This document shows positions 1 through 12,814 of a DNA stretch of 64,000 bases, piece after piece (within the stretch, counting starts at the first letter, position 1; the number at the start of each line of letters is the position of its first letter). The position numbers and the translations under genes are program-made. The DNA comes from Diadophis punctatus similis (Eukaryota > Chordata > Lepidosauria > Squamata > Dipsadidae): NCBI GenBank assembly GCA_023053685.1, contig JALIGW010000259.1:62001-126000 (forward strand), given 5' to 3'. The notes beneath the pieces were generated by a model. The model ran no database searches and was not told where the DNA came from. It was given only the letters and a program-made list of their open reading frames with translations.

Positions 1-288
1 ACAAAATTCCAGTCCCAGCGTCAAGCATAAATTGAGGACAACCGTAGAGAAAAATCCAGCTTTGTATGCAATTAGAACATACAGAAAGAAGCAGGCAAGG
101 AGAGCTTGTTTCAGGTGACTAAAAAAATATGTGATGTATTTACTTCCCTTTTGTGTATAAAAGAAGAAAAATAGGGGCAGATTGATCATTTCCTGATATA
201 TGCTGATAAAGTTTCCATTTCAATTGTAGTAACGGATGAACAGGAAACCAGAGTTCTTAAAAGTTTCTCTCTCAACCCCCTCCCTATT

Positions 289-439
<151 letters not shown>

Positions 440-757
440 GCTTTGAATAATTCCAGAAAATTAATATCATTTATAGACCTTTTGCCCAAGGGCAGTACCA
501 AAAACGTTGTTTTTCCTGTTAAGGTTAAGACATTCAGAAATGTTGAGTCAGCTTTCTCTGGGGACAAAGTACAGGTATGCGAGAAAACAGCCAAGTGGAA
601 GGGAAGGAGAAAACAGCATAAAAAAGCAATCCGTACTGAACAAACAAGCTTTGGAAACAGAATGGAGAATCAAGACATCGCATCTGAACTTTCTACATAT
701 TTAAACTTGAAAATGACATATATATATATATATATGTAGATATATAGATAGATATGT

Positions 758-851
758 CCCAGTAAGGGGTATGGCTATCTGACGAGAGCAAAATAAGCTC
801 GAAATAGATCTATAATAGTTTCCCTTTATTTTCATTTATCAGCAAAAAATC

Positions 852-904
<53 letters not shown>

Positions 905-1124
905 TGTGTGTGTGTGTGTGTGTGTTTCTGTCGTGTTTTCTGTCCTGGTGAAAGAGCTGATTGGGAACAGAGCCTATGGCCTAGTGGTTAAGTTGCTGCC
1001 CTGCAAGGCAGCCGGCCCGGGTTCAAATCCCAGTAAGGGGTATGGCTATCTGACGAGAGCAAAATAAGCTCGAAATAGATCTATAATAGTCTCCCTTTAT
1101 TTTCATTTATCAGCAAAAAATCCT

Positions 1125-1127
<3 letters not shown>
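758..1127 (+). mobile_element. tRNA-derived SINE: truncated body copy plus complete copy, separated by (CA)n
   Basis: 964-1127 has a pol III-like head: A box near TGGCCTAGTGG and B box GGTTCAAATCC at about 1020, then a body ending TTATCAGCAAAAAATCCTAC. The same body, without head, occurs at 758-857 with about one mismatch in 97. Each body is followed by a CA/GT microsatellite (856-925 and 1126-1181). Family name not assigned. Confidence 0.75.
856..925. repeat. (CA)n directly followed by (TG)n
   Basis: About 23 CA units switch at 901/902 to about 12 TG units. The switch makes a self-complementary array able to fold as a hairpin. Confidence 0.95.

Positions 1128-1181
<54 letters not shown>
1126..1181. 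repeat. (GT)n microsatellite
   Basis: About 28 GT units between a SINE 3' end and a CR1 fragment. Confidence 0.95.
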
Positions 1182-1184
<3 letters not shown>

Positions 1185-1188
<4 letters not shown>

Positions 1189-1638
1189 GACAGGATGTTG
1201 AGACTCTAGAAAGAGTGCAGAGAAGAGCAACAAAGATGATTAGGGGACTGGAGGCTAAAACATATGAAGAATGGTTGCAGGAACTGGGTATGTCTAGTTT
1301 AATGAAAAGATGGACCAGGGGAGACATGATAGCAGTGTTCCAATATCTCAGGGGTTGCCACAAAGAAGAGGGAGTCAAACTATTCTCCAAAGCACCTGAG
1401 GGTAAAACAAGAAGTAATGGGTGGAAACTAAACAAGGAGAGAAGTAACTTAGAACTAAGGAGAAATTTCCTGACAGTTAGGACAATTAATCAGTGGAACA
1501 GCCTGCCTCCAGAAGTTGTGAATGCTCCAACACTGGAAGTTTTTAAGAAGATGTTGGATAACCATCTGTCTGAAGTAGTGTAGGGTTTCCTGCCTAGGCA
1601 GGGGGTTGGACTAGAAGACCTCCAAGGTCCCTTCCAAC

Positions 1639-1721
<83 letters not shown>
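1185..1721 (+). mobile_element. CR1 LINE 3' end with (ATT)n tail
   Basis: An open frame of about 130 codons encodes the C-terminus of a CR1 ORF2 reverse transcriptase ([20 protein letters not shown] ... INQWNSLPPEVV), followed by the typical CR1 3' end (GGTTGGACTAGAAGACCTCC, then CCTTCCAACT). The tail is an ATT array from about 1643 to 1721. The element is 5'-truncated, as most CR1 copies are. Confidence 0.93.
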
Positions 1722-1722
<1 letters not shown>

Positions 1723-2071
1723 TATTCACTCCACTGAAAGAAAACGCCAATCTTCAATCATTGGACTTCGGTCTTCTCCAATCGGCGTCCAATTATAAGT
1801 TGGGGAATTAGAAGGATTGAAGTGCAATGCATCCCAAGGAACCGAAGGAGGAGCTTCACTAGGATGTTTCTACTTATGAACCTGGTTTCTCTACTATCTT
1901 TCCAACCCCAAGTTTCCATAAGTAGAGCAGCCATTTATTCTGAGTCATCCATCTCCACACACAAAAAAAGGCAATTCACTTTACCTCAGATCTGCATATA
2001 GAAATGCATATAGAAATGTGTAGACTTGGATGATAAAGAATATATAGATGAGAGATAGATGATAGTGATAG

Positions 2072-2122
2072 ATGATAGATAGATGGATGGATGGATGGAT
2101 GGATGGATGGATGGATGGATGG

Positions 2123-2210
<88 letters not shown>

Positions 2211-2212
2211 TA
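2072..2212. repeat. GGAT / GATA / GACA microsatellite
   Basis: Consecutive GGAT, GATA and GACA blocks, the Bkm-type motifs known to be abundant in snakes. Confidence 0.95.
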
Positions 2213-2214
2213 GA

Positions 2215-2404
2215 TAGATGTGGGTTGCTATCAGTTCACCCCTGTTCGGGTGAACTGGTGGCAGTGGTGGGAGCTCCGCCCACCCGCCTGGATGTCATCA
2301 CGGACACGCATGCGCAAAAGCACCGCACAGGAGCAAAGCAAGCAAGCGCGCGTGCGCGTTCACAGTTCCGAAACGGGAGTGAAGATAAGTGAAACCCACT
2401 ATTG
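2215..2404 (+). mobile_element. Short hAT-like element (GTGGGTT family) within GATA array
   Basis: Ends resemble the inverted termini of the second hAT family here (TGTGGGTTGCTA / GAAACCCACTATTG). It interrupts a GATA microsatellite, so the target duplication is ambiguous. It carries the ACGCATGCGCA motif common to this family. Confidence 0.5.
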
Positions 2405-2850
<446 letters not shown>

Positions 2851-3360
2851 GTTAGATGATAATTATAGATAGATGGATGGAGAAAAAGAGAGATGAGATA
2901 GAGAGAGGTTCTCCAAAGTGGTTAGTATTGACCCCTCCCCCAAGGATCAATAAATATATTTATAAATATAAATATATGGACAATACAAAATAGGACATAG
3001 TCTATTAAATTAAGATAAAACCGTAATGAAATCCCATATTCTGGAGCCACAGAATCGCAGTGGGATAGATGTTATAATTCGATACCTAAGGAAGCTGATC
3101 ATCTCACTGTTTCTGATGTGGTTGCGGTGAGATCATCCCAAGTGCCTTGAAATTTCCTGAGGAGACATTCTTGAACTCTGTGTGGTTATAGTTTGTTCTG
3201 GAGCATCACAGTCACATTGCGAGCTCTCGGCCATTCCTCACTTAAAGAGTTTTGCCTTCGTTCTGGCATGGCCTGTCCTGATTTTATTCAGGTGGCTCCA
3301 TATTTTTTTCAGGGCAACTCCATTCCCAAAGGTGGTTTTGTTGGATACGTTGATCAAACT

Positions 3361-3591
3361 CAGCGGTGAAATCTACTTACCTTCCCTACCAGTTCGGAAG
3401 CGTGTGCTTTTTCACCCTCTGCGCATGTGCAGAAGGCTTTGCGCATGCGCAGAGGGTTAAAAAAGAAAATGGTGGCGTCCGGGTGGGTGGGCGGAGCCTC
3501 GCGCTGCTGCCGCTACCAGTTCTCCGAACCACCGGTGGTCGCCGCTAACAGTACACCCGAACCGGGCCGAACTGGTAGCCTTTCACCCTTG
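3361..3591 (+). mobile_element. hAT MITE with 8-bp target duplication ATCAAACT
   Basis: Starts CAGCGGTGAAATC and ends TTTCACCCTTG; flanked by ATCAAACT at 3353-3360 and 3592-3599. Inside are a hairpin around TGCGCATGCGCA (3440-3451), GGTGGGCGGAGC, and ACCAGTTC/GAACTGGT motifs. No transposase. Confidence 0.8.
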
Positions 3592-3599
3592 ATCAAACT

Positions 3600-4918
3600 G
3601 ACTGTTGATCGAACTGTCTGTTACAACACAGTTCGAGAATGTAATAAGATGATGATGATGTTCGTCCATCGTGTTCAAAGAGGACCTTGACATCTATCAA
3701 ATCAGGGGGGGATGTCAAGACTTGCGCGTGAACTGGATTAAAGTGAGGGAGAGGTGCACATAGTCAGCCTCACTCTCTCTTCCCAGATTCCATCTTGCTC
3801 CAAATAGCAGGACAAGAGTCGAGACAGTTGGAGATGGGCTGGGCGCAGTGGTTGACCAAGGCGTCTTTCGTGTCTTGCCATGCTCTTAGCGTACCACATC
3901 ACTTGCAGAGACTGCCTTCATGACCGTTGTCCTATTCTAGTAGATTTCATCCGCTCAGTCTGTCGGAATCTGTCTTCACATGCTCGGGATAGACAAGTCC
4001 CTATCTCACCGAAGGTCGATGACCCAATGGCTACCCTCAACATGGTTTGGCCAGCCTGTGGAAGCTGTTGCCCGGGGTGTGGCCGCTGCGCATGCTACAG
4101 CTGCTAAGAGCCACAAGTGAGAGCTGAGTGACAGGTGGGGACCAAAGGTGAACGAGCTGCCCTAACAGCTGCCCTAGAATGAGCTGCCGTAAAAGGACAC
4201 AACATGCCCCTACACCAGAGGTGCTACCACTCCCTGAGCACCCCATACACCCCATGTAATAAGATAAACACACCATCAACTCCTAGAGATCTTCCAATAC
4301 ATAAAATATTAGACTTTCTCGCTCTCACCAGGCTTAAATCTAGGAAACCAATTCGGAATAACATACCACAGTCTTACAATCTAAAGGAAGAAGGGCAATT
4401 AAGATGGGCGACTTTTAATAACCACGACCAGGACGCTGAAAGGAAATGGACCGCTTCAGGGGTCGTATTCACAGGGAATGTCAAAAGAAGGCAAGATGGC
4501 GGCCACAGCAAATGACAGAAGCTTTCTCCTTTGCATTTTCCCAAGGCAGGCCTTTTATTCTGAAAGTGTGATATTCCTCCATGGGGAATTACAACAGGGA
4601 CAAGCTTGTGTTTCTAAACTAAACCAAACTAAATTTCCATGGGTTTTAACTGTACCATTTACATGATCCGTGCGCTTAACATGTTTACATTTCAGAGAAG
4701 ACGGTGGAGAATGACCATCTTTGGCGATCTAGGTTTCACAGAAAAATAAAAATATCACACGAAATGCATATGCAGAACCCAGCATAAGTTTTCCTCGCTC
4801 TCTCCCACCCCAGGCATTTTGAGTGACGCATAACGGATGGGGAAATTGAGAACAGAAAACAGACATCAAGACAAAACAATGATATATTTCATTGTGTGAT
4901 CTCAGCAAGCCGGACAGC
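3600..4918. other. Unassigned intergenic sequence
   Basis: No gene, RNA or repeat family recognised. Several short open frames (for example 4204-4515) show no motif and are probably chance. Confidence 0.5.
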
Positions 4919-4922
4919 TTCC

Positions 4923-5168
4923 TGAGCGGTAGCGCAGTGGTTAGAGTGCAGTACTGCAGGCTACTTCTGCTAACTGCTGCCTGCCTGCAATTTGGCAGTT
5001 CGAATCTCACCAGGCTCAAGGTTGACTCAGCCTTCCATCCTTCCGAGGTGGGTCAAATGAGGACCCAAATTGTTGGGGGCAAGATGCTGACTCTGTAAAC
5101 CGCTTAGAGAGGGTTGTAAAAGCACTGTGAAGTGGTATATAAGTCTAGGTGCTATTGCTATTGCTATC
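4923..5168 (+). mobile_element. tRNA-derived SINE of MIR-like type
   Basis: Head with A box (GCGGTAGCGCAGTGG) and B box (CAGTTCGAATCTC), body AAGGTTGACTCAGCCTTCC and GTAAACCGCTTAGAGAGG, tail of GCTATT units. Ten copies of this family occur in the window. Confidence 0.85.
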
Positions 5169-5615
5169 CAGAGGCAAAAAAAAATGCACGTGCTTAGGAT
5201 CGGGCAGGTTCGGGATATGACCCTTAAGGGCAGGCAAAATAGGAGAGTGAAAGGAGAAATTTCTTAAATCTAGCATCTCATTTACAACGTCTAAGTTCAA
5301 ACGATGCCCTAAATTTATGGTGGTTTGTCCATGCTGAGATGCATGAATTGCAGATTGAAATTCAAACATTATAGCTTAACAGATTGGGAGAACCTAACCA
5401 ACAGTTGTTTGTTCAATAAACAACCGTTTAAAAAACACCAATGGGTTACCGTGTTGTGTTAACACAGCCAATAAACAGGAAAGTTGCCTTTGATTTCTGT
5501 TAAATTTTAGAGATCCCACTTGCATTATTGTTCCATGGAAGAAAGGAACTAGTAGTCTCTGGTGAGGTAAAATGTCCTAAAATTTTGCAAACATTGAGAT
5601 GATTTCATAATTCTG

Positions 5616-6271
5616 TGTCAGGCCACAAAGAATCTGGACTACACGTTAAGTTCTAGTTCAGCTGATTTATTGTTCAGGCCTACACACAAGAATCTAGTCA
5701 ATGTAATGGTCAGCACTAAACTGGGGCTAGATAAGAGGTAATGGAATCCAAGAGGATTCTTGCTCTGCGTCGGAGGCAGAGATGGGGCCAAGGCCCTCCA
5801 ACAGTTATCAGCTACCTTCAGAGTTGGAGATAAGTGGGGCTGAAGAACAGCTGGAGCCTGTTCCCGATGTGCGCATGCGCAGAGCTGTCAGGAGACGGGA
5901 ACAATTAAGGAACAGAGGTCGACTCATGAGTAAAAGCACAAGGGGACACTGAATGGCCCCTCCCATAGGAAATAAATAGGAGTGAAAGGGGAGGGGTGTT
6001 TGCAGGAGACAATTAGTTCATTTGTGTGAAGATTTGCTTAGCTGAGACACTCCTTGCCAAGTATTTCCTTGTTCAGTGTTGCGTCAAGAAGCTATCGGCC
6101 TGGCAACTATCCAAGGACTGATAAGGTCTGTGTTTGCAATTCACCATTGAAAGACTGTTTGCCGGGACTTTGCTGGATGTGAATGCTAGAAATTCACATT
6201 AGTCAAATAAAAAGGGGTTTTTTTCGGGACAAGGAGTCTGTTTCGTGATTTGGTGAAGCCTAGGTCAGAAC
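5616..6271. mobile_element. Probable LTR-derived sequence
   Basis: The left edge (TGTCAGGCCACAAAG..., with AATAAA on the minus strand) looks like the end of an LTR in minus orientation. The right part (AATAAAAAGG near 6210, ending GTCAGAACA) looks like an LTR end in plus orientation, so two LTR pieces may be joined. No gag or pol frame is visible and no duplication was established. A perfect TGCGCATGCGCA palindrome lies at 5870-5881. Confidence 0.35.
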
Positions 6272-6685
6272 AACTAATTTCTAGCCTTGGGCCTTTAAAA
6301 TGGCTGGGAAGAATACCAGAAACAAGATGTTAGCCCTATACATGGGATTACAAGAACCTACATCTTCATACACTATCTTTCTCTATGACATCCCCCCTGT
6401 CTTTAGGACCATGCCCTGCAAAACAGCAGCCTTATTTAACAGTGAAAGAAAATGTGCAATGTGAGTTATGTTGTCTAAAACTAAGGAAGTTATAACTCCG
6501 ACACAGCACGCTTCCCAAATGAGTTCCCCATCTTTCCCAAAAGAATCATGTGAGCCTCAAGGTTATTGATTTTCTTCCATATTTCAAGACCCTTTGGGAG
6601 CCGAAGACAAAATAATCAGCTCTTGCTTGGGGGCTATTTAATCCCACATTGGGACTCTTCTATAACAGCATTTTTTCAAACGTGG

Positions 6686-6830
6686 GGACTTTCAGCGGTA
6701 TGGACTTCAAGTTCCAGAATTCCCCAGCCAGCCTGCAATCCTAGGAGTTGAAGTCTAGACCTTTGAAACTGGCTGGGGAATTCTGGGAGTTGAAGTCCAC
6801 ACATCTGAAAGTCGCTCCGTTTGAAAAACA
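6686..6830. mobile_element. Foldback (palindromic) MITE, diverged
   Basis: Two inverted arms share CAGAATTCCCCAGCCAG / CTGGCTGGGGAATTCTG with flanking GACTTCAA/TTGAAGTC. Same family as the well preserved copy at 39903-40038; this one has lost its outer termini. Confidence 0.7.
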
Positions 6831-7171
6831 CTGCTTCCAAAGCTCACAGACAGCTAGGCCATATCTGATAAAGCTCTCCTCCATCAATTTGCCAAGGAGG
6901 CAAGAAAGCAAAACCGAAGAAAACAAGGAATTCCCAGTTGTCAAAACTCATGTTTTGTGGAGAGCTAAAAAGTGCTTTTGACAAGGTACCAGACGTTCAC
7001 TGAATACTTTGAATGTGCCTCAGTTAAAAGCTGCTACCCACACAAAAAAATGTATTTGGGTAGCTTCAAAGATTCTCCTCTCAAAAGCAGGCAGGTCCTG
7101 CAACATTTCTCCAACACCCTAAAGCTGAGAAAGTTCCGGCTACTATGAACCAAAGAAGGCAACTTTGGGGC

Positions 7172-7690
7172 TTAGAATAACAGAGTTGGAAAGGGCTTTG
7201 GAGGTCTTCTAGTCCAGCCCACTGCTTAGGCAGGAAACCCTATACTATTTCAGAAAAACAGTTGTCCAATCTCTTCTTAAAAACTTCCAGTGTTGGAGCA
7301 TTCACAACTTCTGGAGGCAAGTTGTTCCACTGATTAATTGTTCTAATGTCAGGAAATTTCTCCTTAGTTCTAAGTTGCTTCTCTCCTTGATTAGTTTCCA
7401 CCCATTGCTTCTTGTCCTGCCCTCAGGTGCTTTGGAGAATAGTTTGACTCCCTCTTCTTTGTGACAACCCCTGAGAGATTGGAACACTGCTATCATGTCA
7501 CCCCGAGTCCTTCTTTTCATTAAACTAGACATACCCAGTTCCTGCAACCGTTCTTCATATGTTTTAGCCTCCGGTCCCCTAATCATCTTCGTTGCTCTTC
7601 TCTGCACTCTTTCTAGAGTCTCAACATCTTTTTTTACATCATGGCAACCAAAACTGGATGCAGTATTCCAAGTGTGGCTTTGGGGTGACC
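7172..7690 (-). mobile_element. CR1 LINE 3' end
   Basis: Minus-strand frame encodes the CR1 RT C-terminus ([20 protein letters not shown]...), then the 3' UTR end at 7172-7230 (AGAGTTGGAAAGGGCTTTGG on the plus strand). One frame break is visible near the C-terminus. 5'-truncated. Confidence 0.9.
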
Positions 7691-7782
7691 TGGGCCATAT
7701 TTGCTTTTCACATAACAAGAACCTGGAAATGATCACCATTTTGTCTTCTGAGAACAATAATTCCCCAATAACCATCTAGAGC

Positions 7783-7850
7783 AGGAGTGTCCCAACCTTG
7801 GCAACTTTAAGACCTGAGGACTTCAACTCCCAGAATTCCCCAGCTTTGAC
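7783..7850. mobile_element. Half copy of foldback MITE
   Basis: One arm (GTGTCCCAACCTTGGCAACT ... CAGAATTCCCCAGC) of the palindromic element seen whole at 39903-40038; the second arm is missing. Confidence 0.65.
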
Positions 7851-8294
7851 TCTTGACCTATCAAACAATATTAAGTGTAGCCTCTCACTACAATACCTAA
7901 ATCCAGGAGTGGGTGAATTTCAGTGATTTGACAATTGCAATTGAGTGAAGCCAGGATTTATTGACAGAAAAGCATTGTATTAAAAAGAATGTTAAGTATA
8001 TTTTATGTTTAATAATTCATATGTTTGGGAAAATCTGCTGTTGAATTTCAGCAACATATGATTGTTCCATATTCCAGGGGTAGCCTTGTAAAGCATGTGT
8101 GATATAACCAATTTCATAATTACTCAAGTTTTAGGGAACATAAATTGGGAACAATGGTTATGTAACTAATAATGTATCGCAGTCAGACTTTGCGAAAAAT
8201 GTTGCAAGATTTTTTTAAAAAACAACAATTTTGACGTTAATCCAAGAAACGACCTATAACCAAGAGACTATTGACCTATAACCAAGAGACTATA

Positions 8295-8520
8295 GAGCCG
8301 AGGTGGCGCAGTGGTTAAAATGCAGCACTGCAGTTCAGCAGTTCAGCTGTTCAAATCTCACCAGGCTCAAGGTTGACTCAGCCTTCCATCCTTCTGAGGT
8401 CGGTAAAATGAGGACCCAGATTGTTGGGGGCAAGATGCTGAACTCTGTAAACCGCTTAGAGAGGGCTGTAAAGCACTATGAAGTGGTATATAAGTCTAAG
8501 TGCTATTGCTATTGCTATTG
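8295..8520 (+). mobile_element. tRNA-derived SINE of MIR-like type
   Basis: GAGCCGAGGTGGCGCAGTGG head, CTCAAGGTTGACTCAGCC body, tail GCTATTGCTATT. A 22-bp sequence (GACCTATAACCAAGAGACTA plus 2) is tandemly doubled just upstream. Confidence 0.88.
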
Positions 8521-9365
8521 TGGCACATCCTTTTCACGTTCGCATTCGAATGTGGATATAACCAAGCTTGTGAAACTGATTTTATTAAATAATTTACTTT
8601 TAACTGGTTTTTTTCCCCCAGATTCCACAATCACAAATATCAGATGGATGGTGATAGCAATCAAATAAATAAAGCAGGGGAAATTTAAATTGGCTGGGGA
8701 ATTTCCAGCAAAATTCGAACCAACGTAGGATCTTATAGGAAACTTGATTAACACTTGGCTGTGATCGGAACCAAGAAGAGCTACAACAGAGCCTTAGATA
8801 CAACCTTCCATGTGTAGAGAGATTCATCTCAATAATCAGCCTATTAGTTCCAAACTCTCCCTCTTTCTCCTTCTTCCAACCAGCCCAAACTAAGTCATCG
8901 CCTTCCCCTTTCAGGAGCTGCCAAAAGTGTGTTTACATTGCTTTGCACTCTTTTTCTTTTTTTTTTTTCTTTTTTCTTTTTTAAAAAGCACCACTCAATT
9001 AGATCAGGACTATAGAGCAAACACACAGCAATTGCTTCCTGCAATTGTTCGCAGCAGCTTGCAAGTAAGACAATCGTCTGATGATAAAGGTTGGGCAGCC
9101 AGTTTGCTGTCTTTTTTTTTTTTTTACTGTCCAGTTCCATTAGGGGAGGAGAGGCGTATTTCACAACTCCCATTGCCAAAAAAAAAGGTTTTGTTTTTTT
9201 TACTCTCACGTTATTTGAAAGCCGTGATGACAGAGCTGTTTGCAAGGATGCCCAGCCACCATCGGTAGCGTTTCAAGGATCGAGCTGGCACGTTTTTCAT
9301 TCCAAAAGAATAGACTCCCAAGTAGGAAGTGGCCTATCGTGAAACAGAAGAAATCTCTACAGCGA

Positions 9366-9478
9366 ATGATTAGAATAGAATTGAGCTGGAAGGGACCTTG
9401 GAGGTCTCCTAGTCCAGCCCCCTGCTCAAGCAGGAGAACCTACACCATTTCAGAGAAGTGACTGTCTAGTTTCTTCCT
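9366..9478 (-). mobile_element. CR1 LINE 3'-terminal fragment
   Basis: Contains only the last about 110 bp of CR1 in minus orientation (GGAAGGGACCTTGGAGGTCT, CAGCCCCCTGCTCAAGCAGG). Strongly 5'-truncated. Confidence 0.85.
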
Positions 9479-9689
9479 GTATCTATTTATTAATCCTATT
9501 TTGACTGATTTAAATCGCTTTCCATCTGTGTGGAGAACTCCAATTATTGATATGAATTCCCAATGCCACAAAATTTAAATAACTAAACCATGAGCTGAAA
9601 TTCCACACCTGGGAATTCACTAACCCTAGGTATCCAAAGGTAGAGAGATATAGTCCAAAGCCATAAAAAAGCCAACCTGCCTTCCATTG

Positions 9690-10203
9690 AGGACCTGTAT
9701 ACTGCACAAGTCAAAAAGAGGGCCTTGAAAATATTTACAGACCCCTCGCATTCTGGACATAAATTATTTCAACTCCTACCCTCAAAACGACACTATAGAG
9801 CACTGCACACCAAGACAACTAGACACAAGAAGAGTTTTCCCCCGAACGCCATCACTCTGCTAAACAAATAATTCCCTCACCACTGTCAAACTATTCACTA
9901 AAGCTGCATTACTATTACTATTAGTCTTCTCATCGTTCCTATCACCCATCTCCTCCCACTTATGATTGTATGACTGTAACTTTGTTGCTTGTATCCTTAC
10001 GATTTATATCAATATTGATTGTTTCCTGATTGCTTATTTGTACCCTATGACAATCATTAAGTGTTTTTTACCTCATGATTCTTGACAAATGTATCTTTTC
10101 TTTTATGTACACTGAGAGCATATGCACCAAAGTCAAATTCCTTGTGTGTCCAATCACACTTGGCCAATAAAAGAATTCTATTCTATTCTATTCTATTCTA
10201 TTA
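9690..10203 (+). mobile_element. CR1/L3-type (Snake1-like) LINE 3' end with ATTCT tail
   Basis: The 3' portion ends in TTGTGTGTCCAATCACACTT GGCCAATAAAAG and then five ATTCT pentamers. The same 3' end precedes the long pentamer array at 27.17 kb. Pentamer microsatellites seeded from such tails are a known snake feature. Confidence 0.78.
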
Positions 10204-10790
10204 AAAATTCCTATTGTTATCGCTCAGGAGAGGCTATGGGGATTTTTCTTATGGAACCATCTAGAAGCATCTGTGAACCAATAAAAAGGAACATGGTTTC
10301 AGTCATATGGTTGACGTATTAACTGTAGATGCCCTGCCTGGAGCATTTTAAAAGCTGCTGTTGGTGTGTTTTGCAAAACATGACTGCTTTAGGTCAGGGG
10401 ATCTGTGCAGCCAAGAGCTGTTTGAGTACAATTCCCAGAGGTCCTGATCTTCGTGACCAAGAGTGAAGGCAACTGGGAAATTGCAATTCATAGCCCCACC
10501 TAAAAATCACAGCTCCCTTTTTTCTTTTTCTCAGGATCTGCAGAAGACTCATGGATAGCCTTGGGAAAGTAAGGAGGCCAAATATAGGGTCCCTCTGAAT
10601 TGATCTTCCAGCTGGATGGTTAAGACAGCAGCACATCGTTCATCAAAAACTGCTGTCCTTCCAATAAGACAGTCTTCTTCGACCTCAGCAAGTTGAAGAC
10701 GGGTGAACTTCGACTCCCAGAATGCCCTGGCCTGCACAAAGTTGAAGTTTAGTCCATCTTGAAATTGCTGAGGTTGGAAAGCCTGCCTGC
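10204..10790. other. Unassigned intergenic sequence
   Basis: No gene seen. About 10680-10780 shows weak similarity to the foldback MITE arm (GACTCCCAGAATGCCCTGG). Confidence 0.45.
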
Positions 10791-10794
10791 CTGC

Positions 10795-11116
10795 CTCCTT
10801 TCCTTTCCTTTCCTTTCCTTTCCTTTCCTTTCCTTTCCTTCTTTCTTTCTTTCTTTCTTTCTCTTTTTTTCTTTCTTTCCCTTTTTCTTTCTCTCTCACT
10901 CACTCACTCTTTCCCTTCCTTCCTTCCTTCCTTCCCTTCCCTTCCCTTTCCTTTGCTTCTTTCTTTCTTTCTCTTTCTTTCTTTCTCTCTCTCTTCTTCC
11001 TTCCTTCCTTCCTTCTTTCTTTCTTTCTTTCTTTCTTTCCCTTTCTTTCTTTCTCTTTCTCTCTTTCTCTCTCTCACTCTTTCCCTTCCTTCCTTCCTTC
11101 CTTTCCTTTCCTTTTT

Positions 11117-11187
<71 letters not shown>

Positions 11188-11233
11188 CTTTCTTTCTTTC
11201 TCTCTCTCTCTTCTTCCTTCCTTCCTTCCTTCC

Positions 11234-11325
<92 letters not shown>

Positions 11326-11338
11326 TCCCTTTCTTTCT

Positions 11339-11403
<65 letters not shown>

Positions 11404-11500
11404 ACTCTCTCTCACTCTTTCCCTTCCTTCCTTCCTTCCTTCCTTCCTTCCTTCCTTCCTTCCTTCCTTCCTTCCTTCCTTCCTTCCTTCCTTCCTTCTT
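10795..11500. repeat. Long homopyrimidine array (TTCC, TTTC, CT)
   Basis: About 705 bp nearly free of purines on the plus strand, in alternating TTCC, TTTC and CT blocks with block patterns repeated at about 10.97, 11.2 and 11.4 kb. The long Phe/Leu/Ser or Lys/Glu/Arg frames on both strands are translations of this array, not genes. Confidence 0.97.
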
Positions 11501-11844
11501 AAATGTTTACACTGCCCATTTCGTTTAAGTGTTCTGGGTGACTTACCACATAATAGAACAAAACATAAAGACACAATAAAAGCACAGATAAAAAACGGGG
11601 TTAAGAGCCAAGTTAAAACTTACAAGTTAAAAAAAAAATCCAAGTTCAAAAATTCAGAAGGCTAAAATGTTACCAAGGCAGCTCGAAGGGCCCTCAAGCT
11701 GTCAGCCATCCCAAGGGCTGCCTCACACTCCTAGACCCTCCTGCTAATTGGCAGACCCAGGTCTTAACCCTCTTCTGGAAAACCAGAAGAATGAAGGCTC
11801 ACATCACCTCTGAAGGTCAGTTGTTCCAAAGTAAGGGGGCAAAA
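11501..11844 (-). mobile_element. Dispersed retroposon-like repeat abutting polypyrimidine array
   Basis: Resembles 19336-19690: both begin next to a TTTC/TTCC array with a degenerate TTTA(T)ATGCCGC-type sequence and later carry CCAGGTCTT, GTTCCA and AGAGAAGGCC(C). Continues after the hAT element at about 12394-12440. Read on the minus strand it would be a retroposon ending in an AAAG/GGAA tail. Family not named. Confidence 0.5.
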
Positions 11845-12048
11845 CAATGGTGGGATTCAATTTTTTTACTGCCGGTTCTATGGGCGTGGCTTGGCTTGGT
11901 GGGCGTGGCATGGGCGTGGCTTGGTGGGCGTGGCAGGGGAAGGATACTGCAAAATCCCCATTTCCTCTCGATCAGCTGGGACTCGGGAGGCAGAAAATAG
12001 ATGGGGTGGGGCCAATCAGAGGTGGTATTTAACGGTTCTCCGAACTAT

Positions 12049-12095
<47 letters not shown>

Positions 12096-12393
12096 TTTGT
12101 TTGTTTGTTTGTTTGTTTGTTTGTTTGTTTGTTTGTTTATTTATTCAACACGTGTACAAGATAACAGGTATGATGTAAACATAAACGAAAGCAAAGTATG
12201 TATAGATAAATTTAGACAATAGGACAGTAGGACAGGGACGGTAGGCACGATGGTGTGCTTATGCACGCCCCTTACAGACCTCTTAGGAATGGGGTGAGGT
12301 CAACCGTAGACAATCTAAAGTTAAAGTTTACTACTCAACATTTCCACTACCGGTTCTCCAGAACTGGTCAGAACCTGCTGAAACCCACCTCTG
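11845..12393 (+). mobile_element. hAT element of GGCGTGGC family, split by an L2-like LINE tail
   Basis: Termini CAATGGTGGGATTC and AAACCCACCTCTG; target duplication GGGCAAAA / GGGCAACA (one mismatch). The internal GGCGTGGCTTGG repeats are typical of this family. It is interrupted at about 12045-12340. Confidence 0.8.
12045..12340 (-). mobile_element. L2-like LINE 3' end nested in hAT element
   Basis: Minus-orientation 3' UTR (plus strand: GGACAGGGACGGTAGGCACG ... GCATAAGCACGCC-type) with a 95-bp (TAAA)n/(AAAC)n tail at 12046-12140. Same family as 21309-21807. Confidence 0.8.
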
Positions 12394-12814
12394 GGGCAAC
12401 AGCAGAGAAGGCCCCTCCTAAGCAGGAGAATTAATTAATTAATTCATACACGGAATGGTGGGGAACCCCCCGTTAGTCCCCTGAATTCCAATTCTGGTTC
12501 TCCACCTGCCAAACTAAACTTGTGTAAACCTCCTTCCCACTGACTAGCCTAAACTTCTGTTCAGCTTAACATTTTTGGAAATCTTCCAAGGCTCTGGGAT
12601 AAATGAGCTCATCCTGTATATTTTCAGGGTTTGCTCACAGAGGATAAGATCAGCTACTGGATTTTCACCCCGTGGATTTGAACAGCTGCCCTATGCAAAC
12701 AACCCATGATCATAAATGTCAATTTAGTTTTTTCAGACTTTGAAAAACTTGGATGGAGAAGGTAAAACTAGGGAATATAATATTTCATTTGCAAGAGTTT
12801 CTCAGACATGAAGG

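Noticed and set aside
964..1045. Possible tRNA gene
   Set aside because: Has A and B box sequences but no foldable full tRNA; it continues into a repeated SINE body.
10759..11574. Frames of 166-247 codons rich in Phe/Leu/Ser or Lys/Glu/Arg
   Set aside because: They come from the polypyrimidine array in every frame; no unique sequence is encoded.
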